A DNA stretch of 64,000 nucleotides from a bacterium (GTDB lineage: Bacteria > Verrucomicrobiota > Verrucomicrobiia > Limisphaerales > UBA11358). The stretch spans positions 33,697 through 97,696 of the forward strand of contig JAKAFL010000007.1 of assembly GCA_021817945.1 (NCBI GenBank), written 5' to 3'. Below the pieces are notes generated by a model. That model made no database searches, was not told the DNA's origin, and saw only the letters and a program-made list of their open reading frames with translations. Positions 55,229-64,000 of the stretch are shown here, piece after piece (the stretch's first letter is position 1; every line of letters begins with the position of its first letter). Both the position numbers and the translations under genes were made by a program.

Positions 55229-56983
55229 ATGAAGTACCGATGGCGTGTGGCTCCAGATAGAAAAGACCTGGTTCAAAGCCTGGGGCGGGACCTGGGGTTG
55301 TGCCCCATTCTAATCCAATGCCTTGCCAACCGGGGAATGACGGATGCCGACATCATTGGCAGGTATTTAAACCCACTTTTGCAGAGCTTGGGCGATCCCT
55401 TCATTCTTCCCGGGATGAGTGCCGCAGTGGACAGGCTTGTCCTGGCGAGGCAGCTTTCCCAAAGAATCGTCCTTTTTGGGGACTACGACGTGGATGGCGT
55501 GACCTCCGTCGCCCTGCTTTATGAGTTTTTAACCCATTTTGGCTGGCGCTGCGAATATTACCTTCCCAACCGAATGGAGGAGGGTTACGGCCTCAGTCGC
55601 GAGGGGGTCGAGAATTGCCTGCGCCATTTTTGCCATGAGACAAACCCCATTCAGGTGCTCTTGGCGGTGGATTGCGGGTCCACGGCCGTGGCCTCGGTGG
55701 ATTGGTTGAAATCCCGCGGAGTGGATGTCCTGGTGTTGGATCATCACCAGATTTCCCAGCCCCGGCCGGAAGCCATGGCGCTGGTCAACCCTTTGGGCGC
55801 GGAGGGAGCCATGAACCCCGAACGGGATGGAACCGCCTATTGTTCAGCGGGATTGGCGTTTAAGATGGCTCATGCCGTGCTCAAGCGGGGCCGCCAGTTG
55901 AAATGGGAGGGTGTCGAGAATTATGACCTGCGTCCGCTGTTGGACTTGGCCGCCTTGGGAACCATCGCAGACTTGGTTCCACTAACCCGCGAAAACCGGG
56001 TTTTAGTCAAGTCCGGGCTTGAACGATTGAGCCGCACCACCCGACCGGGTTTGGTGGCCCTTAAGGAGGTCGCAAAGACATCCAATCCATTGGAGGTTTA
56101 TGATGTGGCATTTCAACTGGCGCCAAGACTCAATGCCGCCGGGCGGCTGGAATCCGCCATGGAATCCCTGGAATTGCTTTTGGAAAAGAATCCTGACGGG
56201 GCCATGGCCCGGGCAACGAAGTTGAATGAACAAAACCAAAGGCGTCAAAGCTTGGAAAAAACCATTGTGGACGAGGCGCTTGTATTGGTCCGGGCCAAGC
56301 ACAAGGAGCGGAATGACCTCGTGATTGTTGAGGGTCGGGAAGATTGGCACATTGGAGTGGTGGGTATTGTGGCATCCCGGATTGTTCAGGAATTTCATCG
56401 GCCTGCGTTGATCCTGGGAGGAGACCGGGGGGAGTTGCGCGGGTCCGGGCGCTCCATAGAGGGATTTGACCTGGCTCAAGCGTTGTTGCAATGCCGTCAT
56501 TTGCTTTCACGGCATGGGGGTCATGCCATGGCTGCCGGTTTGGCTCTATCCCCGGACCATTTGGAAGCCTTTCGCGAAGCCATGAACCACCTGGCCCGCC
56601 AATCCCTGAACAGCGAGCAACTGCAACCAGTCCTGCGGTTGGATGCAGAAGTGCGGTTGGATGAATTGACATGGGAAAACCTGGCTGAATTGGATCGTCT
56701 TAAACCCTTTGGCCAGGGGAATCCCCCAGTCCAATTATGCGTGCGCGGGGTCGTTTCGGCACGGTCCATGCTACGAATGGGTAAAGAAAAGCAGCATTTG
56801 AAATTCCATGTCACCGACGGCCAAACCACGCACGAAGCAGTCTGGTGGAATGCCAGGCAGGGCACGATTCCATCGGGCTCTTTTGACCTGGCCTTTGCTC
56901 CTGCGCAGAATGAATTTCAGGGGCGCCGAACGGTCCAGCTCAAGGTGTTGGACATCGTGGAACATCAGGTCCTGCCCCAGTAG
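55229..56983 (+). CDS. recJ: Single-stranded-DNA-specific exonuclease RecJ
   Basis: 584 residues. 5'-3' exonuclease in recombination and mismatch repair. DHH-family motifs: FGDYDVDGVTS (Asp85, Asp87), AVDCGS, VLDHH (171-173), and AALGTIADLVPL. The DHHA1 part has RGSGRSIEGFDL and GGHAMAAGLAL. The OB-like C-terminal domain has KPFGQGNPPVQLCVRGV. The ATG at 55229 (MKYRWRVAPDRKDLV) is preferred to a TTG at 55148, since the family starts here. The gap from secDF is 141 bases. Confidence 0.95.
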   Translation: MKYRWRVAPDRKDLVQSLGRDLGLCPILIQCLANRGMTDADIIGRYLNPLLQSLGDPFILPGMSAAVDRLVLARQLSQRIVLFGDYDVDGVTSVALLYEFLTHFGWRCEYYLPNRMEEGYGLSREGVENCLRHFCHETNPIQVLLAVDCGSTAVASVDWLKSRGVDVLVLDHHQISQPRPEAMALVNPLGAEGAMNPERDGTAYCSAGLAFKMAHAVLKRGRQLKWEGVENYDLRPLLDLAALGTIADLVPLTRENRVLVKSGLERLSRTTRPGLVALKEVAKTSNPLEVYDVAFQLAPRLNAAGRLESAMESLELLLEKNPDGAMARATKLNEQNQRRQSLEKTIVDEALVLVRAKHKERNDLVIVEGREDWHIGVVGIVASRIVQEFHRPALILGGDRGELRGSGRSIEGFDLAQALLQCRHLLSRHGGHAMAAGLALSPDHLEAFREAMNHLARQSLNSEQLQPVLRLDAEVRLDELTWENLAELDRLKPFGQGNPPVQLCVRGVVSARSMLRMGKEKQHLKFHVTDGQTTHEAVWWNARQGTIPSGSFDLAFAPAQNEFQGRRTVQLKVLDIVEHQVLPQ

Positions 56984-57115
56984 GACAAATCCTCTTTTTT
57001 GCAGCCGGGCCCAAAAAAGCGAAAGGGAATTGGGGATGCGGCTGGCTTGCTGCGGACGAAAGCATTTCCAACCGGGGTGAAACCTTGATAAGCCCGGATA
57101 CGTCTGAATCACCAT

Positions 57116-58603
57116 ATGCTCAAACCATTGTCCAGCGACAAATGGAATTATGAGATGGCCGCCCATCTTCTGAACAGGGCTGGCTTCGGGGGCACCCCTG
57201 ATCAAATAGGGCGTCTTGCCGATATGAGCCACGATGCGGCGATTGCCTCGCTTATTGATTACGAAAGCATTCCTGATCCCACTCTGAACCCCGATTGGGC
57301 GCACCCCAACCCGGATGAGGTTCGGCAGTTGCGCGAAGCCATCAAGGCGGCGGCCACGCCCGAGGAAAAGCGCCAGATTCAGCAGGCTTCCGATAAATTG
57401 GAGCAGCAGCGCATGTTGGAACTGCGCGGGTGGTGGATGCAGCGAATGGCCCGGGGCCCGCGTCCTTTCCAGGAAAAAATGGTTTTGTTCTGGCACGGCC
57501 ACTTTGCCACCAGCGTGGAAAAAGTCAGGAACCCCTATTACATGTGGCGCCAGAATGAGCTGTTCCGCAGGCTGGCCACCTCCAACTGGGAGTTTCTCCT
57601 GAGGGAAACCGGCCAGGACCCGGCCATGCTCATCTGGCTGGACCAGGCCCAAAGCCGCAAGCAGCATCCCAATGAAAATTTTGCCCGTGAAGTGATGGAG
57701 CTGTTTGCCCTTGGCGAGGGGCACTACACCGAGCATGACGTCACCGAGGGCGCCCGCGCACTCACCGGATGGTCCCTGGACCCCCAGACCCAGCAGTTCA
57801 TTTATCGTCCATTCATTCATGATAACGGCCAAAAGACGTTCCTGGGCGTCACCGGCAACCTGAATGGAGACGATGTCATCGCCATCATCGTCCGCCAGCC
57901 CCAGGCGGCCCGGTTTATCACGGCCAAGCTCTGGAATTATTTTTCCGGCCAGGTCCCGGATGATGCGTTGAATGACGCGCTGGCGGCGGAATTGAGGGTG
58001 CATGACAACCAGTTCAAGCCGTTCCTCCGCACTTTGTTTCGCAGCGAGGAGTTTTATGGCCAGGACATCGTCCGCAACCAGGTCAAAAGCCCCGTCCAAT
58101 GGCTGATTGGCAGCGTAAGGATGCTGGAATGCGACCTGCCGCCCACGTTGATAAGCTGGGGCATGCTCAGGCAATTGGGCCAGGATTTGTTTGCGCCTCC
58201 AAATGTGAAGGGCTGGGATGGGGGCATCACTTGGATCACCACCAACACCTTGCTGGCCCGTTACAATGACGCCCAGTCCCTGGTCCAGGGGACACTGCCG
58301 CCGCTCCATGCCGCCGATCTCGCCCGCAAGCAGGGCGGGGCAAACGGCCAGCGCCTTGAACGCGCCATGCAGCGCATGCGCATGGGAGGGGTGAATGTGG
58401 AAAAAATCCTCACCCCCGACGAGAGGCAGGACAACGCCATTTTAATTTCTTCCCTGCAACACCGGTTGTTTCAAGGCTCCCTGAGCCTGAACCAGCAGGA
58501 AGCCATCCAGCAATTCCTCGATTCCAAAACCAAAATGTCCGATGCGGACATCACCGAGGCCATACGCCTGATGATGTCCACGCCGGATTACCAAGTCACA
58601 TGA
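57116..58603 (+). CDS. DUF1800 family protein
   Basis: 495 residues, no obvious signal peptide. Family motifs: HLLNRAGFGGTPDQI at the N-terminus, MARGPRPFQEKMVLFWHGHF, NENFAREVMELFALGEGHY, TEHDVTEGARALTGW and PPNVKGWDGGITWI. DUF1800 proteins are found together with DUF1501 proteins in Planctomycetes, Verrucomicrobia and others; biochemical function is unknown. It lies 7 bases upstream of the DUF1501 gene, so they form an operon. Confidence 0.93.
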   Translation: MLKPLSSDKWNYEMAAHLLNRAGFGGTPDQIGRLADMSHDAAIASLIDYESIPDPTLNPDWAHPNPDEVRQLREAIKAAATPEEKRQIQQASDKLEQQRMLELRGWWMQRMARGPRPFQEKMVLFWHGHFATSVEKVRNPYYMWRQNELFRRLATSNWEFLLRETGQDPAMLIWLDQAQSRKQHPNENFAREVMELFALGEGHYTEHDVTEGARALTGWSLDPQTQQFIYRPFIHDNGQKTFLGVTGNLNGDDVIAIIVRQPQAARFITAKLWNYFSGQVPDDALNDALAAELRVHDNQFKPFLRTLFRSEEFYGQDIVRNQVKSPVQWLIGSVRMLECDLPPTLISWGMLRQLGQDLFAPPNVKGWDGGITWITTNTLLARYNDAQSLVQGTLPPLHAADLARKQGGANGQRLERAMQRMRMGGVNVEKILTPDERQDNAILISSLQHRLFQGSLSLNQQEAIQQFLDSKTKMSDADITEAIRLMMSTPDYQVT

Positions 58604-58610
58604 GGTTCCC

Positions 58611-59969
58611 ATGAAAAATGAAATCACACTTCAAACACGGCGCGAGTTTTTGCGGACCACCGTCCTGGGCAGCGCCCTGTCATGGACTGTTCCGGCGTTT
58701 TTGGCGGATACTTTCTCCGCCTTGCAGGCCAATGCCGCGGACTCGGCCACGCAAATCAACACCGGCAAGGACTCGACCATCCTCGTCGTGCTGCAGATGG
58801 CCGGCGGAAATGATGGCATCAACACCGTCGTGCCCTACAGCAGCGATGATTACCACCGGGCCCGTCCGAACCTCGGGCTTAAGCAGAACCAAATCATCCC
58901 GGTGAATGATGACATTGCGTTTCATGGATCCCTGGCGGGTTTTAAGAGCCTGTATGACGGGGGGCACCTGGGAGTGATTCAAGGCGTGGGCTATCCCAAC
59001 CCAAACCGGTCGCATTTTCGTTCCACGGAAATATGGCAGACTGCGAGCGATTCCGACCGGGTGGAAAAATACGGGTGGCTGGGGCGGTATTTTGACAACG
59101 CCTGCTCCGGGGCGGACCCCACGGTGGGCGTGACCATCGGGAGCCAGTTGCCCGAGGCGTTTTTTGCCCGCATGCCCAAGGGCATTTGTTTTAACAACCC
59201 GCAGGATTATCGTTTCATGCCCGCCGGGCCTGGTTCGGAGGAATCTTTTCGCAAACTGAATGAACTGGAAAATTCCAGTCCGCTGCCTGATGGCGGGCCG
59301 GCCATGATGGATACTCCAGGGGACGGTTCCAATTCCGGGGGCAGCATCGGTGCTCTGCCTGCGGGAATGCCTATGACCGGCGGACGGGCCATAGATTTCA
59401 TCACCCGCACTGCCTTGGATGCACAGATGAGTTCAGACCAGGTCCGGGGGATCGCGGCACGCGTGCAAAACCAGGCGGTTTATCCATTCTCACCACTGGC
59501 CAATTCCCTCAAGCTGGTGGCACGGCTCATTGGCGGCGGCATGGCCACCCGCGTTTATTATGTTTCCCAAGGCGGCTACGACACGCATACCAACCAGATC
59601 AATTCCCAGCAACGATTGCTCAAGGACCTGGGAGACTCCACCAAGGCCTTCGTGGATGATATGCGCGCCCAGGGCAATTTATCGCGGGTGCTGATCATGA
59701 CATTCAGCGAGTTTGGCCGCCGGGTTTCTGAAAACGCCAATGGAGGCACAGATCATGGAGCGGCAGCGCCCATGTTTGTGGTGGGGGATCGCATCAAAGC
59801 CGGGCTGTTGGGCCGTTACCCCAGCCTGGCACCCTCCGACCTGTTTGAGGGCGACATCCGCTACAACGTGGATTTCAGGAATGTTTACGCGGGCATCCTG
59901 GAAAATTGGTTGAAGACACCCAGCGCACCCATACTGGGACGGTCCTTTGATCCGTTTCAAATCGTTTAG
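58611..59969 (+). CDS. DUF1501 family protein with Tat-type signal
   Basis: 452 residues. The N-terminus has a twin-arginine motif TRREFLRTT (residues 9-17) followed by VLGSALSWTVPAFLAD, so Tat export is likely. The core resembles the sulfatase/alkaline phosphatase fold: VLQMAGGNDGINTVVPY, GYPNPNRSHFRSTEIWQT, GGYDTHTNQ, TFSEFGRRVSENANGGTDHG and GRYPSL. Function unknown; probable metal-dependent hydrolase or surface protein. A ribosome binding site TGAGG precedes the ATG by 5-6 bases. Confidence 0.93.
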   Translation: MKNEITLQTRREFLRTTVLGSALSWTVPAFLADTFSALQANAADSATQINTGKDSTILVVLQMAGGNDGINTVVPYSSDDYHRARPNLGLKQNQIIPVNDDIAFHGSLAGFKSLYDGGHLGVIQGVGYPNPNRSHFRSTEIWQTASDSDRVEKYGWLGRYFDNACSGADPTVGVTIGSQLPEAFFARMPKGICFNNPQDYRFMPAGPGSEESFRKLNELENSSPLPDGGPAMMDTPGDGSNSGGSIGALPAGMPMTGGRAIDFITRTALDAQMSSDQVRGIAARVQNQAVYPFSPLANSLKLVARLIGGGMATRVYYVSQGGYDTHTNQINSQQRLLKDLGDSTKAFVDDMRAQGNLSRVLIMTFSEFGRRVSENANGGTDHGAAAPMFVVGDRIKAGLLGRYPSLAPSDLFEGDIRYNVDFRNVYAGILENWLKTPSAPILGRSFDPFQIV

Positions 59970-60105
59970 AGCCGGTCTGAAAAGGGGAAGGGTGCTGCGG
60001 TTGGGGATTTTGGCCTTGGGCGAGGCGGAACTGTCGGCGCATTCCCGTGGCGGGCTGTAATGACGGCGGCAACAAAGCCAAAGGGCAAAAGCACCGCCGC
60101 CCGGA

Positions 60106-60540
60106 GGGTTTTTCAAAGAGTTTCCGTTCCAGCATCTTGCCGCATCTTGACCCTTTGAATAAGTTTTTTGGGTTCAATACCCTTTTGGAAAAATCAGCGC
60201 CACCTCTCCCCAGCCCTCTCCCCCAATTCAATTGGCGGAGAGGGAGCAAAAACGGTGGGCTGGCGATGGATTTTAAAATATTTCACGCGTCAAAGTTGCT
60301 CTCCAACTGTCTCCCCTTTTCAAACGCACCAACCAACCCAACGCCCCTGGTTCTATCGCCCCGCCAGCGAAGCGCGGGGAGAGGGTTAAGGAGAGGGGAG
60401 ATCGCAAACATCCAATGCGGAAAACGAACACAATTCCGTTCCGAGAGATCAGCACCACCTCTCCCTGCAGAGCCTGTCTGAAAATGGCAATGCCGCATCC
60501 TGATCTTTTCAATTTCGCTTTTCGGATTTATTTGAGTCCT
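60106..60540 (-). repeat. Inverted composite of MITE-like and GC-rich repeats
   Basis: 60106-60175 matches the right half of the MITE-like element (TTTCCGTTCCAGCATCTTGC). 60180-60400 is the reverse complement of the GC-rich spacer at 8770-8995. 60480-60535 is a degenerate element end (TTTCAATTTCGCTTTTCGG). GAGCCTGTCT precedes it, as it does at 62329. The remainder of the 59970-60884 gap shows no convincing gene. Confidence 0.75.
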
Positions 60541-60884
60541 GGCAGCTTGGAAGGAAGGACCAGGGAGAGTTGCCTGCACGGTTGCACCAGAAGTTTGGAG
60601 CTGAAAACATTTGGCAGGTTGTGGAGGATTTGTTGTGCACTTCAAACAAAGACATGTTCAACCATCAAAGAACAGGATCATCGAAGGGTGCCGCTCACGA
60701 ATGGGAAGTTATTAATGCCCATTAACGTCACCGATTCAGTGGTTTTTGATCAAACGCATTATTTTCAAAATGGAGCAGGGGGATGTGGACAGGAATGGGG
60801 TGCCTAAAATTCAAATAACAATGCAATTTATTGAGAGGCAGGAATCGTGCGCAAACAGGTTTTGTGGAATATTTTGAACTCATC

Positions 60885-62201
60885 ATGAAATCGTTTTTGC
60901 CTTTGGGAAAATTTTCTTTTGGAATGGGTGATCGTTTTGGCCAGCAGGGCAGGGCGCAATTGCACGCGTGCATCAAGGCAACGGAGTTGGGCGCGGACGT
61001 GGTTCCGGTCTGGAACAAGTCCAACCGGGAGCACACGTTTGTGGGGAGCGATCCCGCCGATGTGCGGGCCGAGGCGGATGCCGCCGTGAAAGCCCTGGGT
61101 TGGAAAAAGACGTACCATGTGGATGCCGACCACATCCGCCTCGAGACGGTGGATCGTTTCATTTCCCCCTCGGATTTTTTCACCATTGACGTGGCGGAAA
61201 GCATTGGCAAGCCGGCATCCAAGGAATCGGTGCAGTCTTTTATTGCCCGCCATCCTGAATTATCGGGCAAGGTCAGTCTTCCGCACCTTTCCGAATCATT
61301 TGAAATCAAGAGGGAAGACTTGGAGCGCGTGGCCGGACAGTTTTTGCTGGCGGCGCAGGAGGCGGGAAAAATCCACCGCCACATTGCCAATGTCAAAGGA
61401 GCCTCCAATTTCATCACCGAGGTTTCCATGGATGAAACCGATCATCCCCAGCGTCCCATGGACCTGCTGGTGATTCTGGCGATGCTGGCAGATGAGAAAA
61501 TCCCCATGCAGACCATTGCCCCCAAGTTTTCAGGCCGTTTCAACAAGGGCGTGGATTATGTGGGGGAAGTGGTTCGGTTCGAGCGTGAGTTCAATGATGA
61601 TTTGGCCGTGATTGACCATGCCATCCAGTGTTATGGTTTCCCCTCCACCCTGAAGTTGAGCGTGCATTCCGGCAGCGACAAATTCTCGCTGTACGAACCC
61701 ATCCGGCTGGCTTTGAAGAAATTCGGGGCGGGGGTTCACTTGAAGACTGCGGGAACGACCTGGCTGGAGGAATTGATCGGGCTGGCCGAGGCTGGAGGCG
61801 ATGGTTTGGCGATGGCGCGGGAGATTTATGCCTATGCGCACGGCCATGTGGACGAGTTTTGCGCGCCTTATGCCAGTGTCATTGACATCAATAAACAACG
61901 CCTGCCCTCGGCAGAAGCGGTCAATGCCTGGACATCGGAACAATTTGTTTCCGCTTTGCGGCATGATCCCCGCAACCCGGGCTACAATGCCAGTGTAAGG
62001 CAGTTGTTGCACGTCAGTTTCAAGGTGGCGGCAAAATTCGGCCCCCGCTACCTCCAGGCCCTGGCCCGGCACGAGGCCGTGGTGGCCCGCAATGTGACGG
62101 AGAATCTCTTTGAACGCCACTTGAAACCGCTCCTGCTCGGCCGGTCCAGGCAGGCTGCACCTGTCCGCAGCGACCATTCGAAAGTGCCCGTGACGGCATA
62201 A
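60885..62201 (+). CDS. uxaE: Tagaturonate epimerase family protein
   Basis: 438 residues. UxaE-type enzymes interconvert D-tagaturonate and D-fructuronate in hexuronate (galacturonate) breakdown. Matching patterns: FSFGMGDRFGQQGRAQLHAC, DADHIRLETVDRFI, FITEVSMDETDHPQ, APKFSGRFNKGVDYVG, LKLSVHSGSDKFSLY and GVHLKTAGTTWLEELIGL. The ATG at 60885 (MKSFLPLGKFSFG) is preferred to an upstream start at 60831. It gives the pectin-degrading capacity seen elsewhere in the window a cytoplasmic step. The regulator gene beyond 62404 converges with it. Confidence 0.88.
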   Translation: MKSFLPLGKFSFGMGDRFGQQGRAQLHACIKATELGADVVPVWNKSNREHTFVGSDPADVRAEADAAVKALGWKKTYHVDADHIRLETVDRFISPSDFFTIDVAESIGKPASKESVQSFIARHPELSGKVSLPHLSESFEIKREDLERVAGQFLLAAQEAGKIHRHIANVKGASNFITEVSMDETDHPQRPMDLLVILAMLADEKIPMQTIAPKFSGRFNKGVDYVGEVVRFEREFNDDLAVIDHAIQCYGFPSTLKLSVHSGSDKFSLYEPIRLALKKFGAGVHLKTAGTTWLEELIGLAEAGGDGLAMAREIYAYAHGHVDEFCAPYASVIDINKQRLPSAEAVNAWTSEQFVSALRHDPRNPGYNASVRQLLHVSFKVAAKFGPRYLQALARHEAVVARNVTENLFERHLKPLLLGRSRQAAPVRSDHSKVPVTA

Positions 62202-62340
62202 TGGCCTTGGTGGTGGCAACCCTTGGATACCCATTCCTGGCAGGGGAAACGGAACCTTCTGCGGAACCCTACGCCAGAGAATTCTCCGCCCAGCCTGCTT
62301 TGACCGGTTTGGCGGCTCTTTTCTGAAAGAGCCTGTCTTA

Positions 62341-62395
62341 AACCCGAAAAGCGAAATTCAAAAGGCCAATCTGCCCCAGTCTACCGGGCGCAGGT
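62341..62395 (+). repeat. Left half of the MITE-like element
   Basis: Starts AACCCGAAAAGCGAAATTC and runs to CTACCGGGCGCAGG, then diverges. It abuts the stop codon of the regulator gene at 62404. It is preceded by GAGCCTGTCT, as is the fragment near 60480. The rest of the 62202-62403 gap is empty. Confidence 0.8.
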
Positions 62396-62403
62396 TGTGC
62401 GGT

Positions 62404-63654
62404 TTACGGGCTTGTGGTTTGAGGAGTGGCCCCGGTTTGGGAGGCGGTGTCTGATGTGGGAGGGTGGTGCTTGCGGGCCTGCCTGCCGCGTGCCGCCCCG
62501 GGTTGTCCGAATACAGGGGATTGGTCGCGGAATTGCTTGGCGGACATGCCTGTAACCCGTTTGAATGCGATGCAAAAGCTGTTGGCGCTTTGGTAACCAC
62601 ATTGGGAGGCGATGCTTTCAATTTTGTGATTGGACGCGGCCAGGAGTTGCTTGGCGCGGTCAATCCGCACCCGTTGAAGTTCCTGCCCCGGTGTGCGTCC
62701 GAGGTGTTCCCAAAATGCCATGTGCAATCCACGCCGCGACATTCCCGCCACCCCCACCAGGTCTTTCACACAAATGGGATCATGGCTGTTTTCCCAGATA
62801 TAGCGCAGGCTGCGAGCCACTCCGCGGTGGGAGATGGTCAGAATATCGCTGCTCTTCCGGGCTATGATGCCTGCGGCGGGAACCCGTATCGGCCGGGCCG
62901 GGGCGGGGCGGCCGTGCATTAAATCATTAAGCAACTGGGCTCCGCTGTATCCCAGCATTTCCAGGTTGGTGTCCACGCTGGAGATGGGGGTGCGCATGGC
63001 ATCGGGCGCAGGCAGGTAGTTTTCAGCGCCAATGATGGCCACCTGCTCGGGAACGGATAACCCCACGCTTTCGCAGGACTCCAGCACATCCAGGGCCTGC
63101 TGGTCATTGGCGGCAAAGACGGCAAGGGGCTTGGGGGCGTGGCGCATTTGGGCCGCCAGCCATTTGCGTTTCTTGGTCCATTCATTGCGCCCGGAGGTGA
63201 TGATGCCGGATTCATGCCATCGCAGCCACGCCAGGTTTTTGCCCGCCCGCTTGAGGGCATCCATGAACCCTTGTCCACGCTCCTCGTAGGACCAGTTTTC
63301 CATGTCGCTGTAAAAGACAAAATGATTGAATCCGCGGGCGAGGAAATGCTCCGCAACAAGTTTTGCGGCGTGGGCATGATCCTCCAGGACGCGAGGGAAT
63401 GGCAACTGGGGACGCCGATGGCTGAAATCCACGGTCGGAATTTTAAGGGATTGAACAAACTCCGCCAGGTCGTCTCCCGCTCCCAGCCAGGCCAGAACAC
63501 CGTCTCCCTGCCAGCCCCAGGGGATGACTTTTTCCCGCGCCAGGTCCGCGTACAAATGCCAACCCTGTTCGCGGGCATATTTTTCAATGCCCTGGTGCAG
63601 GTGGTAATCGTACCAACCCAGGGCCAGAAGGACGCGCTTTTGACGTTTTGACAT
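62404..63654 (-). CDS. AraC-type regulator with LacI-like sugar-sensing domain (XylR-like)
   Basis: 416 residues. The N-terminal two thirds resemble a periplasmic-binding/LacI sensor fold: RVLLALGWYDYHLHQGI, DGVLAWLG, HFLARGFNHFVFYSD, VFAANDQQALDVLESC, VPEQVAIIGAENYL and ISSVDTNLEMLGY. The C-terminal AraC domain (about 285-385) has VKDLVGVAGMSRRGLHMAF and SIASQCGYQSANSFCIAFKR. This fusion is common in Verrucomicrobia and Planctomycetes, where such proteins respond to sugars. The C-terminal ~40 residues are low-complexity Gln/Thr/Pro. ATGs at 63654, 63669 and 63672 are all possible starts; none has a clear ribosome binding site. Confidence 0.85.
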   Translation of the reverse strand: MSKRQKRVLLALGWYDYHLHQGIEKYAREQGWHLYADLAREKVIPWGWQGDGVLAWLGAGDDLAEFVQSLKIPTVDFSHRRPQLPFPRVLEDHAHAAKLVAEHFLARGFNHFVFYSDMENWSYEERGQGFMDALKRAGKNLAWLRWHESGIITSGRNEWTKKRKWLAAQMRHAPKPLAVFAANDQQALDVLESCESVGLSVPEQVAIIGAENYLPAPDAMRTPISSVDTNLEMLGYSGAQLLNDLMHGRPAPARPIRVPAAGIIARKSSDILTISHRGVARSLRYIWENSHDPICVKDLVGVAGMSRRGLHMAFWEHLGRTPGQELQRVRIDRAKQLLAASNHKIESIASQCGYQSANSFCIAFKRVTGMSAKQFRDQSPVFGQPGAARGRQARKHHPPTSDTASQTGATPQTTSP

Positions 63655-63713
63655 GTGAAACGCCGACATCATAGGCCGTGGAATTGCCTTTGACAAGAGT
63701 GGGAAAGGGCGGC

Positions 63714-63739
63714 TGCACTTTTTTCAAATAATTTTGCAC
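63714..63739 (+). promoter_or_regulatory. Direct repeat TGCAC at 21-bp spacing, possible AraC-type site
   Basis: TGCAC at 63714-63718 and 63735-63739, exactly two helical turns apart, in the intergenic region upstream of the regulator. AraC-family proteins often bind such direct half-sites. The match is short, so chance is possible. Confidence 0.25.
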
Positions 63740-63798
63740 ACCTCGGCAGTAGGCAAAGTCCGGGAGTGAGTTATGCTCTTCTCAATCCAGCAACCATT

Positions 63799-64000
63799 AT
63801 GAATTTGATTACAAACCGTGCGCGCGCAAATTTCAGGTCCAAAGGTCAGATGTTGCATTCAGATTGTCCCAATGGGTTTATCTATGTTGCTCGTCAAGCG
63901 CGAGGTGGGATTAATTTTGTTTTGGCGAGCGATCTGGGGTGTGGCTTGTCACCGCACCCGAGCCGGACTGGATTTTGGCAAAGCCTCCTAAATGCGATAT
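63799..64000 (+). CDS. Possible start of a gene cut by the window edge
   Basis: An ATG at 63799 opens a frame of at least 67 codons to the right edge, beginning MNLITNRARANFRSKGQ. No domain or signal peptide can be recognised. It is divergent from the regulator, where a sugar-use gene would be expected. The composition is not clearly coding; kept as a low-confidence call. Confidence 0.25.
   Translation, partial: MNLITNRARANFRSKGQMLHSDCPNGFIYVARQARGGINFVLASDLGCGLSPHPSRTGFWQSLLNAI

Noticed and set aside
63734..63777. TTGCAC and TATGCT as a promoter
   Set aside because: The spacing is 32 bp, twice the normal distance for a sigma-70 promoter.

Overview
The window looks like a piece of a Verrucomicrobiota chromosome, probably near Pedosphaera/Limisphaerales. 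This is inferred from gene content only: very large Thr/Asn-rich secreted repeat proteins with similar C-terminal modules, an adjacent DUF1800-DUF1501 pair, a LacI-type sensor fused to an AraC helix-turn-helix, a fused SecDF, and many intergenic GC-rich palindromic repeats. No rRNA, tRNA or CRISPR array was found. Coding is dense on both strands, and the gaps are mostly filled by repeats.

Layout. 1-4740: end of a giant secreted protein with a pectate-lyase-like beta-helix. 4741-5730: tandem 243-bp repeats. 5731-8673: uvrA. 8674-10533: repeats and a small basic protein. 10534-12498: secreted nucleoside-hydrolase-like protein and rhamnogalacturonan acetylesterase. 12841-19234: palindrome, promoter and a 2058-residue secreted repeat protein. 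19543-24448: oligopeptide ABC transporter whose second permease is cut by an in-frame amber codon. 24463-28447: M50 protease, fabI, flavin reductase and a GH13 protein with altered catalytic motifs. 28448-29147: composite repeat. 29148-37482: lysA, FIST sensor, a disordered protein, sufE, tatD, tcdA, a DUF255 protein and a small secreted protein. 37600-40345: pyk between copies of a 430-bp repeat. 40346-51377: orphan gene and a five-gene defence operon. 52110-56983: yajC, secDF and recJ. 57116-59969: DUF1800 and DUF1501. 60885-63654: tagaturonate epimerase and a sugar-type regulator.

The main point of interest is the defence operon, transcribed leftwards from 51377 to 41259: hsdM, a DUF1016 (YhcG-type) nuclease, hsdS, a RloC/PrrC-like ATPase with a zinc-hook motif, and hsdR. 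Short palindromic elements are inserted in frame in hsdM (twice), between the DUF1016 gene and hsdS (twice), and as inverted ends of a ~443-bp insert inside hsdR. That insert carries a complete DUF559 (Vsr-like) endonuclease domain, in frame, between the Walker A and DEAH motifs of the motor.

Other genes point to a polysaccharide/pectin degrader: the pectate-lyase-like protein, a rhamnogalacturonan acetylesterase, tagaturonate epimerase and a sugar-responsive regulator. Three or more families of dispersed repeats, one of them a ~161-bp element with terminal and internal inverted repeats, occupy most gaps.
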